A stretch of 64,000 bases of DNA, taken from NCBI GenBank assembly GCA_900769665.1, contig CAAGHL010000058.1, forward strand, positions 15,577 through 79,576, in the 5' to 3' direction. Origin of the DNA: Clostridia bacterium (GTDB taxonomy: Bacteria; Bacillota; Clostridia; Christensenellales; CAG-314). Numbering within the stretch: position 1 is the stretch's first letter; the number at the start of each line of letters is the position of its first letter. A model generated the notes under the pieces. The model had not been told where the DNA came from, searched no databases, and saw nothing but the letters and a program-made list of their open reading frames with translations. Below, piece by piece: positions 8,167-17,100 of this stretch. The translations under genes and the position numbers were made by a program.

Positions 8167-10182
8167 ATGACGGAAAGAAAATTGCCGTGCTATCCGCTGT
8201 TTGTAAAAGACCCCAACTTTTCGCTGTGGAGTAACGACGAGTATCTCAACAAAAACTATCCGCAAACTTGGTTTGGCGAAAGAAAAAACATTTGCGGTTT
8301 TGTCGACGTTAACGGGCAAAAGTATTGTTTTATGGGCAGGACGGACGACTTCACTCCGTACGGTGTAAAGCCTGCCGAACAAGTGAATTTGCAAGTGACG
8401 GCATTTACCACCGAGTACAAGTTTGTTGCGGGCAAAGCTACGCTAGCGATCAAGTTTGTTTCGCCGTTGCCGCCCGACGACATGGAGCTGATGTCGTTGC
8501 CCGTGTGCTACATGGAGTACGAGCTATCGGGCGCCGAGGGCGAAGTGTCGGTGTTTGTGGGCGGAAACGTTGCCTACAACGACATTCCGCAAACGCAGGA
8601 CAAACGAGTTGTCGGCGACAGTTTTGCGTTGGACGGCTACGAGGCGGCGGTCATCGGACTTCGTCGCCAACTGCCGCTAAGCAACAACAACGACGCTTAC
8701 GGCGCCGATTGGGGCTACTTCTATTTGAGCGGACAACACGCCTACGTAGCCGACGGCGCAAGCCTTGCCGACTACTTGAAGTGTAATAACCGCAACATTA
8801 CTTGCCAAACGGAAGAAAAGTACATTGCAAGCTTCAATACGGCGGCTAGCGGCGTTGTTATGCTGGGCTACGACGAAACGGTTGCAATCAACTACTTTGG
8901 CAAGTATTTGCAAGGATACTACTTGCAGGAGCACTCGATTTTTGACGCGCTAAAATACGTGCAAGCAAACTACAGTGCAATTGACAAAAAGTTGGCGGCG
9001 TTTGACGAACGCTTGCGTGCCGACGTTGCCGCCAAGTGCGACGGATTTGCCGACGAGTACTACAACGTGCTTGTGGCTTCGTTGCGTCAAAGCGTTGCGG
9101 CACACAAATTAGTGCGTGACGGCGACGACGTGCTGTTTTTGTCCAAGGAGTGCTGGTCTAACGGCAGTATTGCCACGGTGGACGTCAGCTACCCGTCCGT
9201 GCCGCTGTACTTGCTGTACAACACGGAGCTTGTAAAAGGTATGATGCGCCCGATATTCAAGTTTGCTCGCATGCCCGTGTGGAGTTTCGACTTTGCGCCG
9301 CACGACGTTGGCACATACCCCGTGTGCAACGGGCAAGGATACGGCTTGAAGAAGTCCGTCGAGGCAAAGCTTGGCACTACGTACAAGCCGCACGACGTTA
9401 CGACGCGCTTCCCGACGTACATTTTGCCGCAAACCGCCGACGTGTACGACTTTAACATGCAAATGCCGGTGGAAGAGTGCGCAAACATGTTGGTTATGCT
9501 GTATGCGTGCTACCGTTACGACCATGACGACGCATTGTTTGCGGCGAACGCCGATTTGGCGGCAAAATGGGTCAAGTATTTGGTGGACAACGGCTTGCAT
9601 CCTGCCAATCAACTTTGCACAGACGATTTTGCAGGGCATTTGGCAAACAATCTAAACCTTGCTGTAAAAGCAACCGTAGGTATTGCTTGCTATGCGGAGT
9701 TGTTGCGTGTAATGGGCGACAAAAGCGGTGCGGAAAAGTATCGCAAGATTGCCGATGGGTTTGCAAAGGAAATTACGGCGTTTGGCTGCAAATTTAGTCA
9801 TTTGCCCATCACGTGGGACAGTGACGACAGTACGTATTCCTTGAAGTACAACATGGCGTTTGACAAGGTTTTGGGGCTTGGATTGTTTGCCGATAGCCTT
9901 GCCGAGAGGGAGGTAGATTGCTATCTCGACAAGCTCAACGAGTATGGCACGCCGCTGGACAACCGCAAGGAATACACCAAGAGCGATTGGCTGGTGTGGG
10001 CGGCAAGCCTGACAAACGACAAAGAAAAGCAAGGCAAGCTGATTGCTAGCCTCGACAAGTACCTTCGCACAAGTCAGGAGCACATCCCATTTGCCGATTG
10101 GTACGAAACGAAAACCACCCTGCATCACGAGTTTTTGGCTCGCTCCGTCCAAGGCGGCTGCTTCATGTTGCTACTGAAGTAA
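8167..10182 (+). CDS. GtaA-like protein (DUF5127/DUF4965/DUF1793 family)
   Basis: A 671-residue protein with an AGAGGTG site 9 nt after GH31. The N-terminal third (phrases FVKDPNFSLWSNDEYLN and WFGERKNICGFV) is a beta-sandwich as in DUF4964/DUF5127. The rest is an (alpha/alpha) barrel with YPSVPLYLLYN, DVGTYPVCNGQGYG, MQMPVEECANMLVML and the closing PFADWYETKT...FLARSVQGG, which are family landmarks. Relatives are annotated glutaminase A, after a fungal enzyme, but many bacterial members sit in glycan clusters and their substrates are unknown. No signal peptide is visible, so it should act inside the cell with GH31. A short decayed relative lies at 57621-57715. Confidence 0.8.
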   Translation: MTERKLPCYPLFVKDPNFSLWSNDEYLNKNYPQTWFGERKNICGFVDVNGQKYCFMGRTDDFTPYGVKPAEQVNLQVTAFTTEYKFVAGKATLAIKFVSPLPPDDMELMSLPVCYMEYELSGAEGEVSVFVGGNVAYNDIPQTQDKRVVGDSFALDGYEAAVIGLRRQLPLSNNNDAYGADWGYFYLSGQHAYVADGASLADYLKCNNRNITCQTEEKYIASFNTAASGVVMLGYDETVAINYFGKYLQGYYLQEHSIFDALKYVQANYSAIDKKLAAFDERLRADVAAKCDGFADEYYNVLVASLRQSVAAHKLVRDGDDVLFLSKECWSNGSIATVDVSYPSVPLYLLYNTELVKGMMRPIFKFARMPVWSFDFAPHDVGTYPVCNGQGYGLKKSVEAKLGTTYKPHDVTTRFPTYILPQTADVYDFNMQMPVEECANMLVMLYACYRYDHDDALFAANADLAAKWVKYLVDNGLHPANQLCTDDFAGHLANNLNLAVKATVGIACYAELLRVMGDKSGAEKYRKIADGFAKEITAFGCKFSHLPITWDSDDSTYSLKYNMAFDKVLGLGLFADSLAEREVDCYLDKLNEYGTPLDNRKEYTKSDWLVWAASLTNDKEKQGKLIASLDKYLRTSQEHIPFADWYETKTTLHHEFLARSVQGGCFMLLLK

Positions 10183-10214
10183 TGGCACAATGTAACAAAA
10201 ACTTAATACGTACA

Positions 10215-10256
10215 CAAAAATCGCTTACATTTCATGCAAGATGTAGGCGATTTTTG
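10215..10256 (+). terminator. Terminator after the GH31/GtaA-like genes
   Basis: The arm CAAAAATCGCTTACAT (10215-10230) pairs with ATGTAGGCGATTTTTG (10241-10256) with one G-U pair and a 10-nt loop. The A-run and T-run on both sides could make it bidirectional. Confidence 0.85.
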
Positions 10257-10415
10257 CATTGTATCCGATTGCGTGCTTGATTTGTCGGGCGTCCGCTTTT
10301 CTTTGTATGTTTTTTTAATGTAATGTAAGTGAGCCATGGGACGATTTGTTGCCGTTTGTCGGTAGGTTTTCATAAAAAACGCGGCATATTGCCCCTGATA
10401 AGAACCGAATGTACG

Positions 10416-10462
10416 TAAAAAATACCGTTTGCAATTTTCAAAACGAAAGGCAAACGGTTTTT
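10416..10462 (+). terminator. Second terminator-like hairpin
   Basis: ACCGTTTGC (10424-10432) pairs with GCAAACGGT (10450-10458), followed by TTTT and preceded by AAAAA. No intact gene ends just before it, so it may be left over from a lost gene or act as a back-up terminator. Confidence 0.6.
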
Positions 10463-10560
10463 GTCTGCTTGTTGTGTGAGTCGTGTGTTTGCAAGGGTGA
10501 AAAACAACTGTCGACAACAACAAAATACAAGTAAGTATTGTAGACAGTGTTTTTTTTACC

Positions 10561-11203
10561 TTGGCAAATCCGACAGCTACTGTCGAGTGCGGTGCCGACT
10601 ACACGGCAAAACTGACATTCCGCTACGGCTACGAATTTGACGGTTGCGATTACGCCGACTACGCCGTCATCGCCGACGCGAGCGGCAAAAACTCTGCTTA
10701 CGTTACGCAACGTCACCCGTCCGTCGCGAGTTACGGTCACGGCAAAAAAAGTGGAACGTGCGGCGGTAAGCTTCGACATCAAGTGCAGTATCGTCTACGA
10801 TTACAACGGCGGTGCGGACAAGGACGGAGAAACAATCAAAACAATCAGTTACCATCTTACGCAATACCAACGCCCAAATACCGATCCCGCACAAACGCTA
10901 CATCGCGACGGTCACGTATTGACGGGGCGGAACACACTGCCCGACGGTAGTGGCGACCACGTCGGACCGGGCAGTAGAGTGACGGTTGCAAACGGTGGGC
11001 AAATCACGTTGTATGCCGAGTGGGCAAAAAGTCTTGACCGAGATGACCTGCTGTACATCGTACGCGGTGACGAAATTGTGCTTACGGGTTAACGTGGCAA
11101 AGGCGACGTGCAACCATTTGTCATTCCTGCCGAAATCGATGGTAAACCCGTTGTGAAAATCGGCGGCTCGTTGTTGCAAGTAATTGCATCGATTGGTAAA
11201 TAA
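10561..11203 (+). pseudogene. Remnant of an InlB-B-repeat / BspA-like surface protein
   Basis: Two frames and an internal stop carry one broken coding sequence. The first frame (from 10561) reads ANPTATVECGADYTAKL; the frame from about 10637 then takes over. It contains an InlB B-repeat-like core: VYDYNGG, then GHVLTGRNTLPDGSG and ITLYAEWAK. Next comes DEIVLTG, a TAA at 11090-11092, and in the same frame PFVIPAEIDGKPVVKIGG. That last phrase is how BspA/LRR_5 leucine-rich surface repeats begin, where a Tyr codon would be expected instead of the TAA. The LRR stops at TAA 11201-11203. No start codon, ribosome site or signal peptide is present. This is a decayed fragment of an adhesin-like protein. 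Confidence 0.75.
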
Positions 11204-11210
11204 ACTTCTA

Positions 11211-11239
11211 TTGACAGTCGATGTTTGACAACCTAAAAT
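11211..11239 (+). promoter_or_regulatory. Sigma-A promoter of the HTH-ARH operon
   Basis: A perfect -35 TTGACA (11211-11216) is followed by 17 nt and -10 TAAAAT (11234-11239). Transcription should begin near 11246, about 95 nt before the ATG at 11341. Confidence 0.75.
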
Positions 11240-11274
11240 ATATCTTGCATAAAAAGACAACTGACGGTTGTCAA
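11225..11274 (+). promoter_or_regulatory. Candidate operator: repeated GACAAC half-sites
   Basis: TTGACAACC (11225-11233), inside the promoter spacer, is the exact reverse complement of GGTTGTCAA (11266-11274). Between them lies GACAAC-N5-GTTGTC (11256-11272), a perfect short palindrome. Half-sites overlapping the promoter and start site, directly before a gene for an HTH protein, suggest autoregulation. That is inference. Confidence 0.55.
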
Positions 11275-11340
11275 GCTAATAACGGCAAGATGTTGAAACG
11301 CTTGTTGTCGTTGTGTAAAATGTGATACAAGGAGTGTCAA

Positions 11341-12927
11341 ATGAAAGAAGTCATATTTGGAAACGTAATAAGAGATTTGCGTAAATCTCAACAAATGTCG
11401 CAGGAGGAATTTGCCGAAAGCTTAAACGTGAGCAAACAAGCGGTGCAAAAATGGGAAAACGGTGCAAGTATTCCCGATATTTCTCATTTACTGCTTATTC
11501 ATGAAAAATTCGGTATTAGCCTCGATAGATTGTTTTTCGGTGCAAGCGAAAACAATGTGCAAGCAATACGTTTTTTGCCTGTCAATCCAGACTATGCTAC
11601 CCGTTCGTTTTGGGACGAGTACAGCCAAAATTTGCTTATCGACTACCGACAATCGACGGAGGAAGGCAAAGATATTGCCGCATACAAAAGTCTTATCGAA
11701 TGTGTAGACGGATTGCCGAACGGCAATGCAAAGCACGACATGTCTGACATCATATACCGCTTGATTGCCGATGCGCCCGAGCGTGACGGGTACTTATTTG
11801 TCGAACCCTCCGACTACGACGGCATAGTTGCTTTAAGCAATGCAAAAACCGACTCAAAGCCGTTAAACGTAGACAAAAACAAGCTTGAAGGTGCATTTAC
11901 GGGACGTATCGTCGGTTGCCTTCTCGGCAAACCGGTGGAGGGCGTTACTCGCGAGGGCATACGCGCAATATTGCGTGCAAGCGACAATTACCCGATAAAG
12001 CGATATATCACTACCAATGATATTATCCCCGAAGTGCCTTTTTCCGATTGCTACTGCGTCGATCGGGTTGAAGAATACCCGTTTTCCGACGACGACATCG
12101 ATTACACTGTGCTTGCACAACGTGTTGTGGACAAATACGGTGCCGACTTTACCGCCGAAAATGTAATCGCCACTTGGTGCGATCTTGTGCCTCGCAATGT
12201 ATTTTGCACTGCGGAGCGTGTTGCGTTCAAAAACTACACAGACGGTTACATGCCGCCGTACACTGCAATGCACCAAAACGCTTTTCGCGAGTGGATCGGC
12301 GCACAGATACGTGCCGATTACTACGGCTACATTTGCCCCGGCGATCCTTTCACTGCGGCGGCTATGGCATTTCGCGATGCGTCGGTATCACACACTAAAA
12401 ACGGCATTTACGGCAGTATGTATGTGGCTGCGTTGATTGCCGTTGCCGCACGTACGTCAAATATGGAGGAAGCTATCGGCGAAGCATTGCAATACATTCC
12501 TACGACGTCGCGTATGTACAAGGCGATTAACGGCGTGTTGAAGGATTACTCCGGCGGAGTGACGGAACAAAAATGTTTCGACAAAATTTTTGCCGAGTAC
12601 GACGATTCCGACGTGCATTGCTGGCTGCATGTAATATGCAACGCAATGATTGTAACTGCTGCGTTGTTGTACGGCAATAAGGATTTTACTCGCACATTGT
12701 CGCTTGCCGTATCGGCAGGATACGACACCGACTGCAACGGTGCTACTTGCGGTTCGGTATTGGGCATGATGTGCGGCATGGAGTGTATTGCGCCCTCTTG
12801 GACAGCTGTATTGCGCGGCGGTACACGTACCGACGTACGAGCAAGTGAAAACGTAAAAATTACGGAGTTTGTTCAAACTGCCGTAAAACATGCAAACATT
12901 ATAAACAAGGAGGCGAAGAACAAATGA
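11341..12927 (+). CDS. Fusion of XRE-type HTH and ADP-ribosylglycohydrolase-like domain
   Basis: A 528-residue soluble protein with an AAGGAG site. Residues ~6-62 are a Cro/C1-type HTH (IRDLRKSQQMSQEEFAES, SKQAVQKWENG, IPDISHLLLI). After a linker, residues ~180-490 match the ADP-ribosylglycohydrolase/DraG (ARH) fold: EGAFTGRIVGCLLGKPVEG at its start, an acidic metal-site segment DDDIDYTVLAQRV, and the C-terminal motif GYDTDCNGATCGSVLG, which keeps the D-T-D-x-N metal ligands. ARH enzymes remove ADP-ribose from proteins or cleave related N-glycosidic bonds; the actual substrate is unknown. The HTH suggests a DNA-bound sensor or repressor controlled by a nucleotide-sugar or glycoside ligand. 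The gene end overlaps the next start (ATGA), and two genes downstream an exported protein carries a second ARH domain. Confidence 0.85.
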   Translation: MKEVIFGNVIRDLRKSQQMSQEEFAESLNVSKQAVQKWENGASIPDISHLLLIHEKFGISLDRLFFGASENNVQAIRFLPVNPDYATRSFWDEYSQNLLIDYRQSTEEGKDIAAYKSLIECVDGLPNGNAKHDMSDIIYRLIADAPERDGYLFVEPSDYDGIVALSNAKTDSKPLNVDKNKLEGAFTGRIVGCLLGKPVEGVTREGIRAILRASDNYPIKRYITTNDIIPEVPFSDCYCVDRVEEYPFSDDDIDYTVLAQRVVDKYGADFTAENVIATWCDLVPRNVFCTAERVAFKNYTDGYMPPYTAMHQNAFREWIGAQIRADYYGYICPGDPFTAAAMAFRDASVSHTKNGIYGSMYVAALIAVAARTSNMEEAIGEALQYIPTTSRMYKAINGVLKDYSGGVTEQKCFDKIFAEYDDSDVHCWLHVICNAMIVTAALLYGNKDFTRTLSLAVSAGYDTDCNGATCGSVLGMMCGMECIAPSWTAVLRGGTRTDVRASENVKITEFVQTAVKHANIINKEAKNK

Positions 12928-14108
12928 ACAAAAAGCAAAAAGTTGCGGCCATTGTAGTCGCATGCGTTTTGTTGACATGTTCGGTTGTCGCATTAGTCGT
13001 TACGGCTGTTGCGTCTACGGCGGATACTTTTGTGGTGCTGACCCCGTATTGGAAGGAAAACTTCGAGCGTTTTGCGACAAATCAATCGTATGTCAAACAA
13101 GCGTTGTATCTCAATGGTGCAAACGGCATAATCACTGCGGAAAAAAGCAAGGTGATAACGGGCGAGCGTAGTTTGCTTGTTAGCGGTGACGAAGCGGAAA
13201 ACGTTGTCGACATCAAGTACGGTACTCTCAATTTGATTGACGGCTCGTACACGCTTAGCATGAACGTGCGTCCGATCAAGGCTACGTCATTGACGATTGC
13301 CGTACGTAAAAACTATTTGACGGAAAACGCCGATAGTTTTCTCGCTCGGAAACAACTTGCCCTAACGACAAATGAGGCAGGCGCGGTTACTGCTGTTGCT
13401 GACAACGGTATACAAGTGGGTAAAGCGGAAGTCAAGTCGGAGGACGGCGTAGTGTCGCTGACGATAGAGTTTACAAAAAACAATACCGACGCATTTGTGT
13501 ACGTTGCTTTTGGCGGCGAAGGCGAAACGAGTATGGTGATCGACGACATAGTCGTCTACAATCATGCCACATCTCAAAAGGTGGCAATCAAAGATATCGA
13601 CGAAAATTACAACAATGCAGACGTCAATCAATCTGTTTTTCAGATGACACATTTTTGGTGTAACTTCGGCGATATGATCTGGGACACCAACAACTTCAAC
13701 AATACAAACAGTGTATTGTACAAGGGTACGTATTACAATTCCAACGGTGACAATATTTTCCTTGGCGGATTGACTGCCGACGAATGGACAACCAAGGGTA
13801 ACACGACCTATCGTTACCAAGTAGATATCGGATTGGAAGATATTTCCACATTGGTATTTACCACTCTCGACAATCGCGGTACGGGACAAACATACAGCGA
13901 GATTACGTATAGTCGCGGCAGCTGGATAGTGACTGCGAAGGGTGGTATAACGAACTTTACCGCCGAAAAAATGAATGGTTTTTGGCGTTTGTCTTGGAAT
14001 AGACTTACTTCGGACATAGGTAAAGACGAACACTACATGTTTGCTACAAGCGGCGAAGGCGTCGAAGGCAAAATTTGGATAGACAATTTTGTCGTTGCGC
14101 ATTTTTAG
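12924..14108 (+). CDS. Secreted or membrane-anchored protein of unknown function
   Basis: A 394-residue product whose start overlaps the stop of the HTH-ARH gene by 4 nt and has an AAGGAGG site. Residues ~7-30 form a hydrophobic N-terminal segment (VAAIVVACVLLTCSVVALVV), either an uncleaved anchor or a signal peptide; there is no lipobox. The remaining ~360 residues are rich in beta-strand patterns with no Cys pairs or catalytic motif. Two jelly-roll-like units seem present, one around SGERSLLVSGDEAENVVDI-type sequence and one ending in GEGVEGKIWIDNFVV, a pattern common in carbohydrate-binding modules. This is fold inference only. Translational coupling ties it to the HTH-ARH protein. Confidence 0.75.
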   Translation: MNKKQKVAAIVVACVLLTCSVVALVVTAVASTADTFVVLTPYWKENFERFATNQSYVKQALYLNGANGIITAEKSKVITGERSLLVSGDEAENVVDIKYGTLNLIDGSYTLSMNVRPIKATSLTIAVRKNYLTENADSFLARKQLALTTNEAGAVTAVADNGIQVGKAEVKSEDGVVSLTIEFTKNNTDAFVYVAFGGEGETSMVIDDIVVYNHATSQKVAIKDIDENYNNADVNQSVFQMTHFWCNFGDMIWDTNNFNNTNSVLYKGTYYNSNGDNIFLGGLTADEWTTKGNTTYRYQVDIGLEDISTLVFTTLDNRGTGQTYSEITYSRGSWIVTAKGGITNFTAEKMNGFWRLSWNRLTSDIGKDEHYMFATSGEGVEGKIWIDNFVVAHF

Positions 14109-14118
14109 GAGAATGACT

Positions 14119-17100
14119 ATGAAAAAAATAACTTCAATAATATTGGTTTGTGCGTTGCTGATGGCAGTTATCGCCGTCCCGACCGCGTTGTTGTTTGACG
14201 ATTGGACAAACGTGGCTTATGCGGCAATCAATGTCAAGTCTACGCTTTCTGCCGAAACTTTTACTTCTGAAGACGGGACAAAATTACCGTACAGATTTTA
14301 CAAGCCCGACGATTACAGCGAAACGAACAGTTACAAGCTATTGCTGTTGCTGCATGGCAAGGACGAACGCGGCATGGACAACGAAGCACAAGTGACTCGG
14401 CGTGACGCTATGCCTTTTGTCCAAAAAATACTTGCGGACAAACAGTTGAAAAAACAATATTTCATTGTAGTGCCGCAATGTTCTACGACGGACGTATGGG
14501 CAAACGTGGCGGCAGACGGCAGTTACGTTTACAATGCCGACGAACAAACCGCCGCGCAAAAAGCCGTCTTCGAGTTGTTGATGGACATTGTTAAAAAATA
14601 TTCCGTGGATATGGCACGTTTGTACGTGACAGGCTACGACAACGGCGCATACGGTGTGTATGATATGCTTGCTCGATATCCGGGATTGTTTGCGGCGGCA
14701 CTGCCTATGTCGGGCGGCGCAGACGTCAACCAATACAAGGCAGCGGAAGAAACCGCATTGTGGGCATTCCACAGCGCAGACGATGTCAGCGGCGGTTACG
14801 GACAAAACTTGGCAATGGTGCGCAAGTTGGAATCCATCGGCGCAGGCGTATTGTATACTGAATTCAAGACCGTAGGTCACAATGCATGGAAGCAAGGTTA
14901 CACTAACGAAAACGCATTCGAGTGGATGGACGCTCAATGTCGTCGAAATGTGTACTACCAACGCCGTTTAATTACTCCCGACAACACGACGAATGGTAAA
15001 AATTACACGTTTTTACGTAACGTAGCTAAATTCGGCGCACACAAATCCAACGTAATGGCTCCTACGGGTGGCGGCGACAAGGACTTGTTTAAGGCAATGA
15101 CCGATGGTTTGATTACCGCTTCTTACGACACATACACAGGCGATTACACCGACCACGATGATTACTTCGGCTACGAATTTGCGTCGAATTACACCTTCAA
15201 AAAGGTGGTATTTACAAGCGGCGCAGTGGCTAACGGCGGAGGTTTGTTCGGCGGCGGTGCAAAGGTGCAAGCACTTGTAAACGGACAATGGACGGACGTA
15301 GTGTTGACGGGTGAAAATCCCTATCCTGTGTTGGGTAACGGCGAAGCAATCGACGTTGAAACCTACAAGGGCTTTACCGCATATACATTCGAGTTTGAGC
15401 CCATTCAAGCTAATGGTATTCGCATTGTCGGAAAAGCCGGCGGTAACGAGCGTTGGACGTCCGTTTCGGAAATGGAAGTTTATGCCGAATCGACGGTTTT
15501 AGACGGCAACATGGCGGCAATCGGAGCACCTAATGTGGACGAAGTGTGGCAATGGAGTACCGACTACTCCAAGGGACGTGACATTACGCTGATTATCAAC
15601 GGCGTACTCAATGACAGTTTCGACAACTACGGTTGGAATTTCCAACACGATACAGGTATTTACTATACCTACAACGATCTTCACTATTTCAACAAATTGG
15701 TGTACACCGAAGGACAGCACTGGGACGAGGGAGGCGGTTGGTTTGCCGAAGGCGTAACGATAAAGGTGCGCAAAAACGGTGTTTGGACGGCAGTGGAGCT
15801 TGAAGAGAGTAGCTCCGATTATCCCGTTGTCGCACAAGAAGAAAAGGCGCCCTTCGACGGTTTTGTTACTTATACCTTCAACTTTAACGCAACCGAGGGC
15901 GATGCGGTAGGTATCTTCGGCAAGGCAGGCGGCAATCAACACTTTGTGTCTTGTGCGGAACTTGCCGTGTATTCTGCGGACGTGTCCCCATACGAGGAAC
16001 CGACAGTCTCCGTCAAGCCTTTCGAGTACTGGCAAATGGCAACAAACGTTACTTACAAGGGTACAGCAATCGTGTCGGAAACCAATCCTCAAGGCATCGG
16101 TTCTCGCGATTACGCAACGGTAATGAACAATGGTTTCTACAATGCCGCAGGTGACAGTTACGACACTTACAACGGCGATTTCAGTAGACACGACGCATGG
16201 TTCGGGTACACTTTTGCCGAGGAACAAATTTTTAACAGTCTTATCTACCAAGTCGGAACATGCTTCGACGGCGGCGGTATGTTTGCAGGTGGCGCGCGTA
16301 TTCAAGTGCGTGTAAACGGTGTGTGGACGGACGTTCCCCTGACCACCTCAAATCCCTATCCCGTACTTGCCGAGGGCGCAAAAATCGACATTAATCAACA
16401 CCCCGGTTACGAAATTTACCAATTCTTCTTTGCTCCTACCAAGGGCGACGGCGTGCGCGTAATAGGTAGTGCGGGCGGTGATCAACACTGGTCTTCCGTT
16501 GCGGAATTGGTTGTATTTGCAGTAGAAAACGTTACCGATGGTAATGTGAGCGGTACGGCATTGCCCATGGCAAGCACCGCGCCTAACGGAAGTTCCTGCA
16601 ACCCTGATCTCGGCGTCATTGTGGACGGCGAAACAAGCGGCGGAAATAAGAATCAATACGACACTTATCAACCCAATAAGACGGCATGTCAAGAGTGGTA
16701 TGCGCTAAGCTTCGGACAAACGCACACGTTTACTCAACTTCGCTTTACGGAAGGTATGCACTTTGCTACCCAAGGCGGTTGGTTCAGCGGCGGAGTAAAG
16801 GTTCAGGCTTGCGTTGACGGCGTTTGGAAGGATGTCGAATTGACTACTGCTAACCCCTATCCCGTAATTGAAGGAACGGCGGATATCGCCGAAAGTCTTT
16901 ACTCCGCATTTACCACATATGTATTCGATTTCAAGCCGATTACGGCGACGGCGGTACGTATCGTCGGCAATGCGGGCGGTCTGTCGTACTTTACTTCCTG
17001 TGCGGAATTAAGCGTTACTTGTACCGATGTGGACAACTACGAAGGCAAACTGTCCAATTACAAATTTGTTTACGACAAGTCTGTTACCTACACTGACGAA

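Larger units (their letters stand above)
10183..10560. other. Non-coding gap with two terminator-like hairpins
   Basis: No credible gene was found here. The stretch holds the terminator at 10215-10256 and a second one at 10416-10462, then AT-rich sequence running into a surface-protein pseudogene. Confidence 0.6.
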
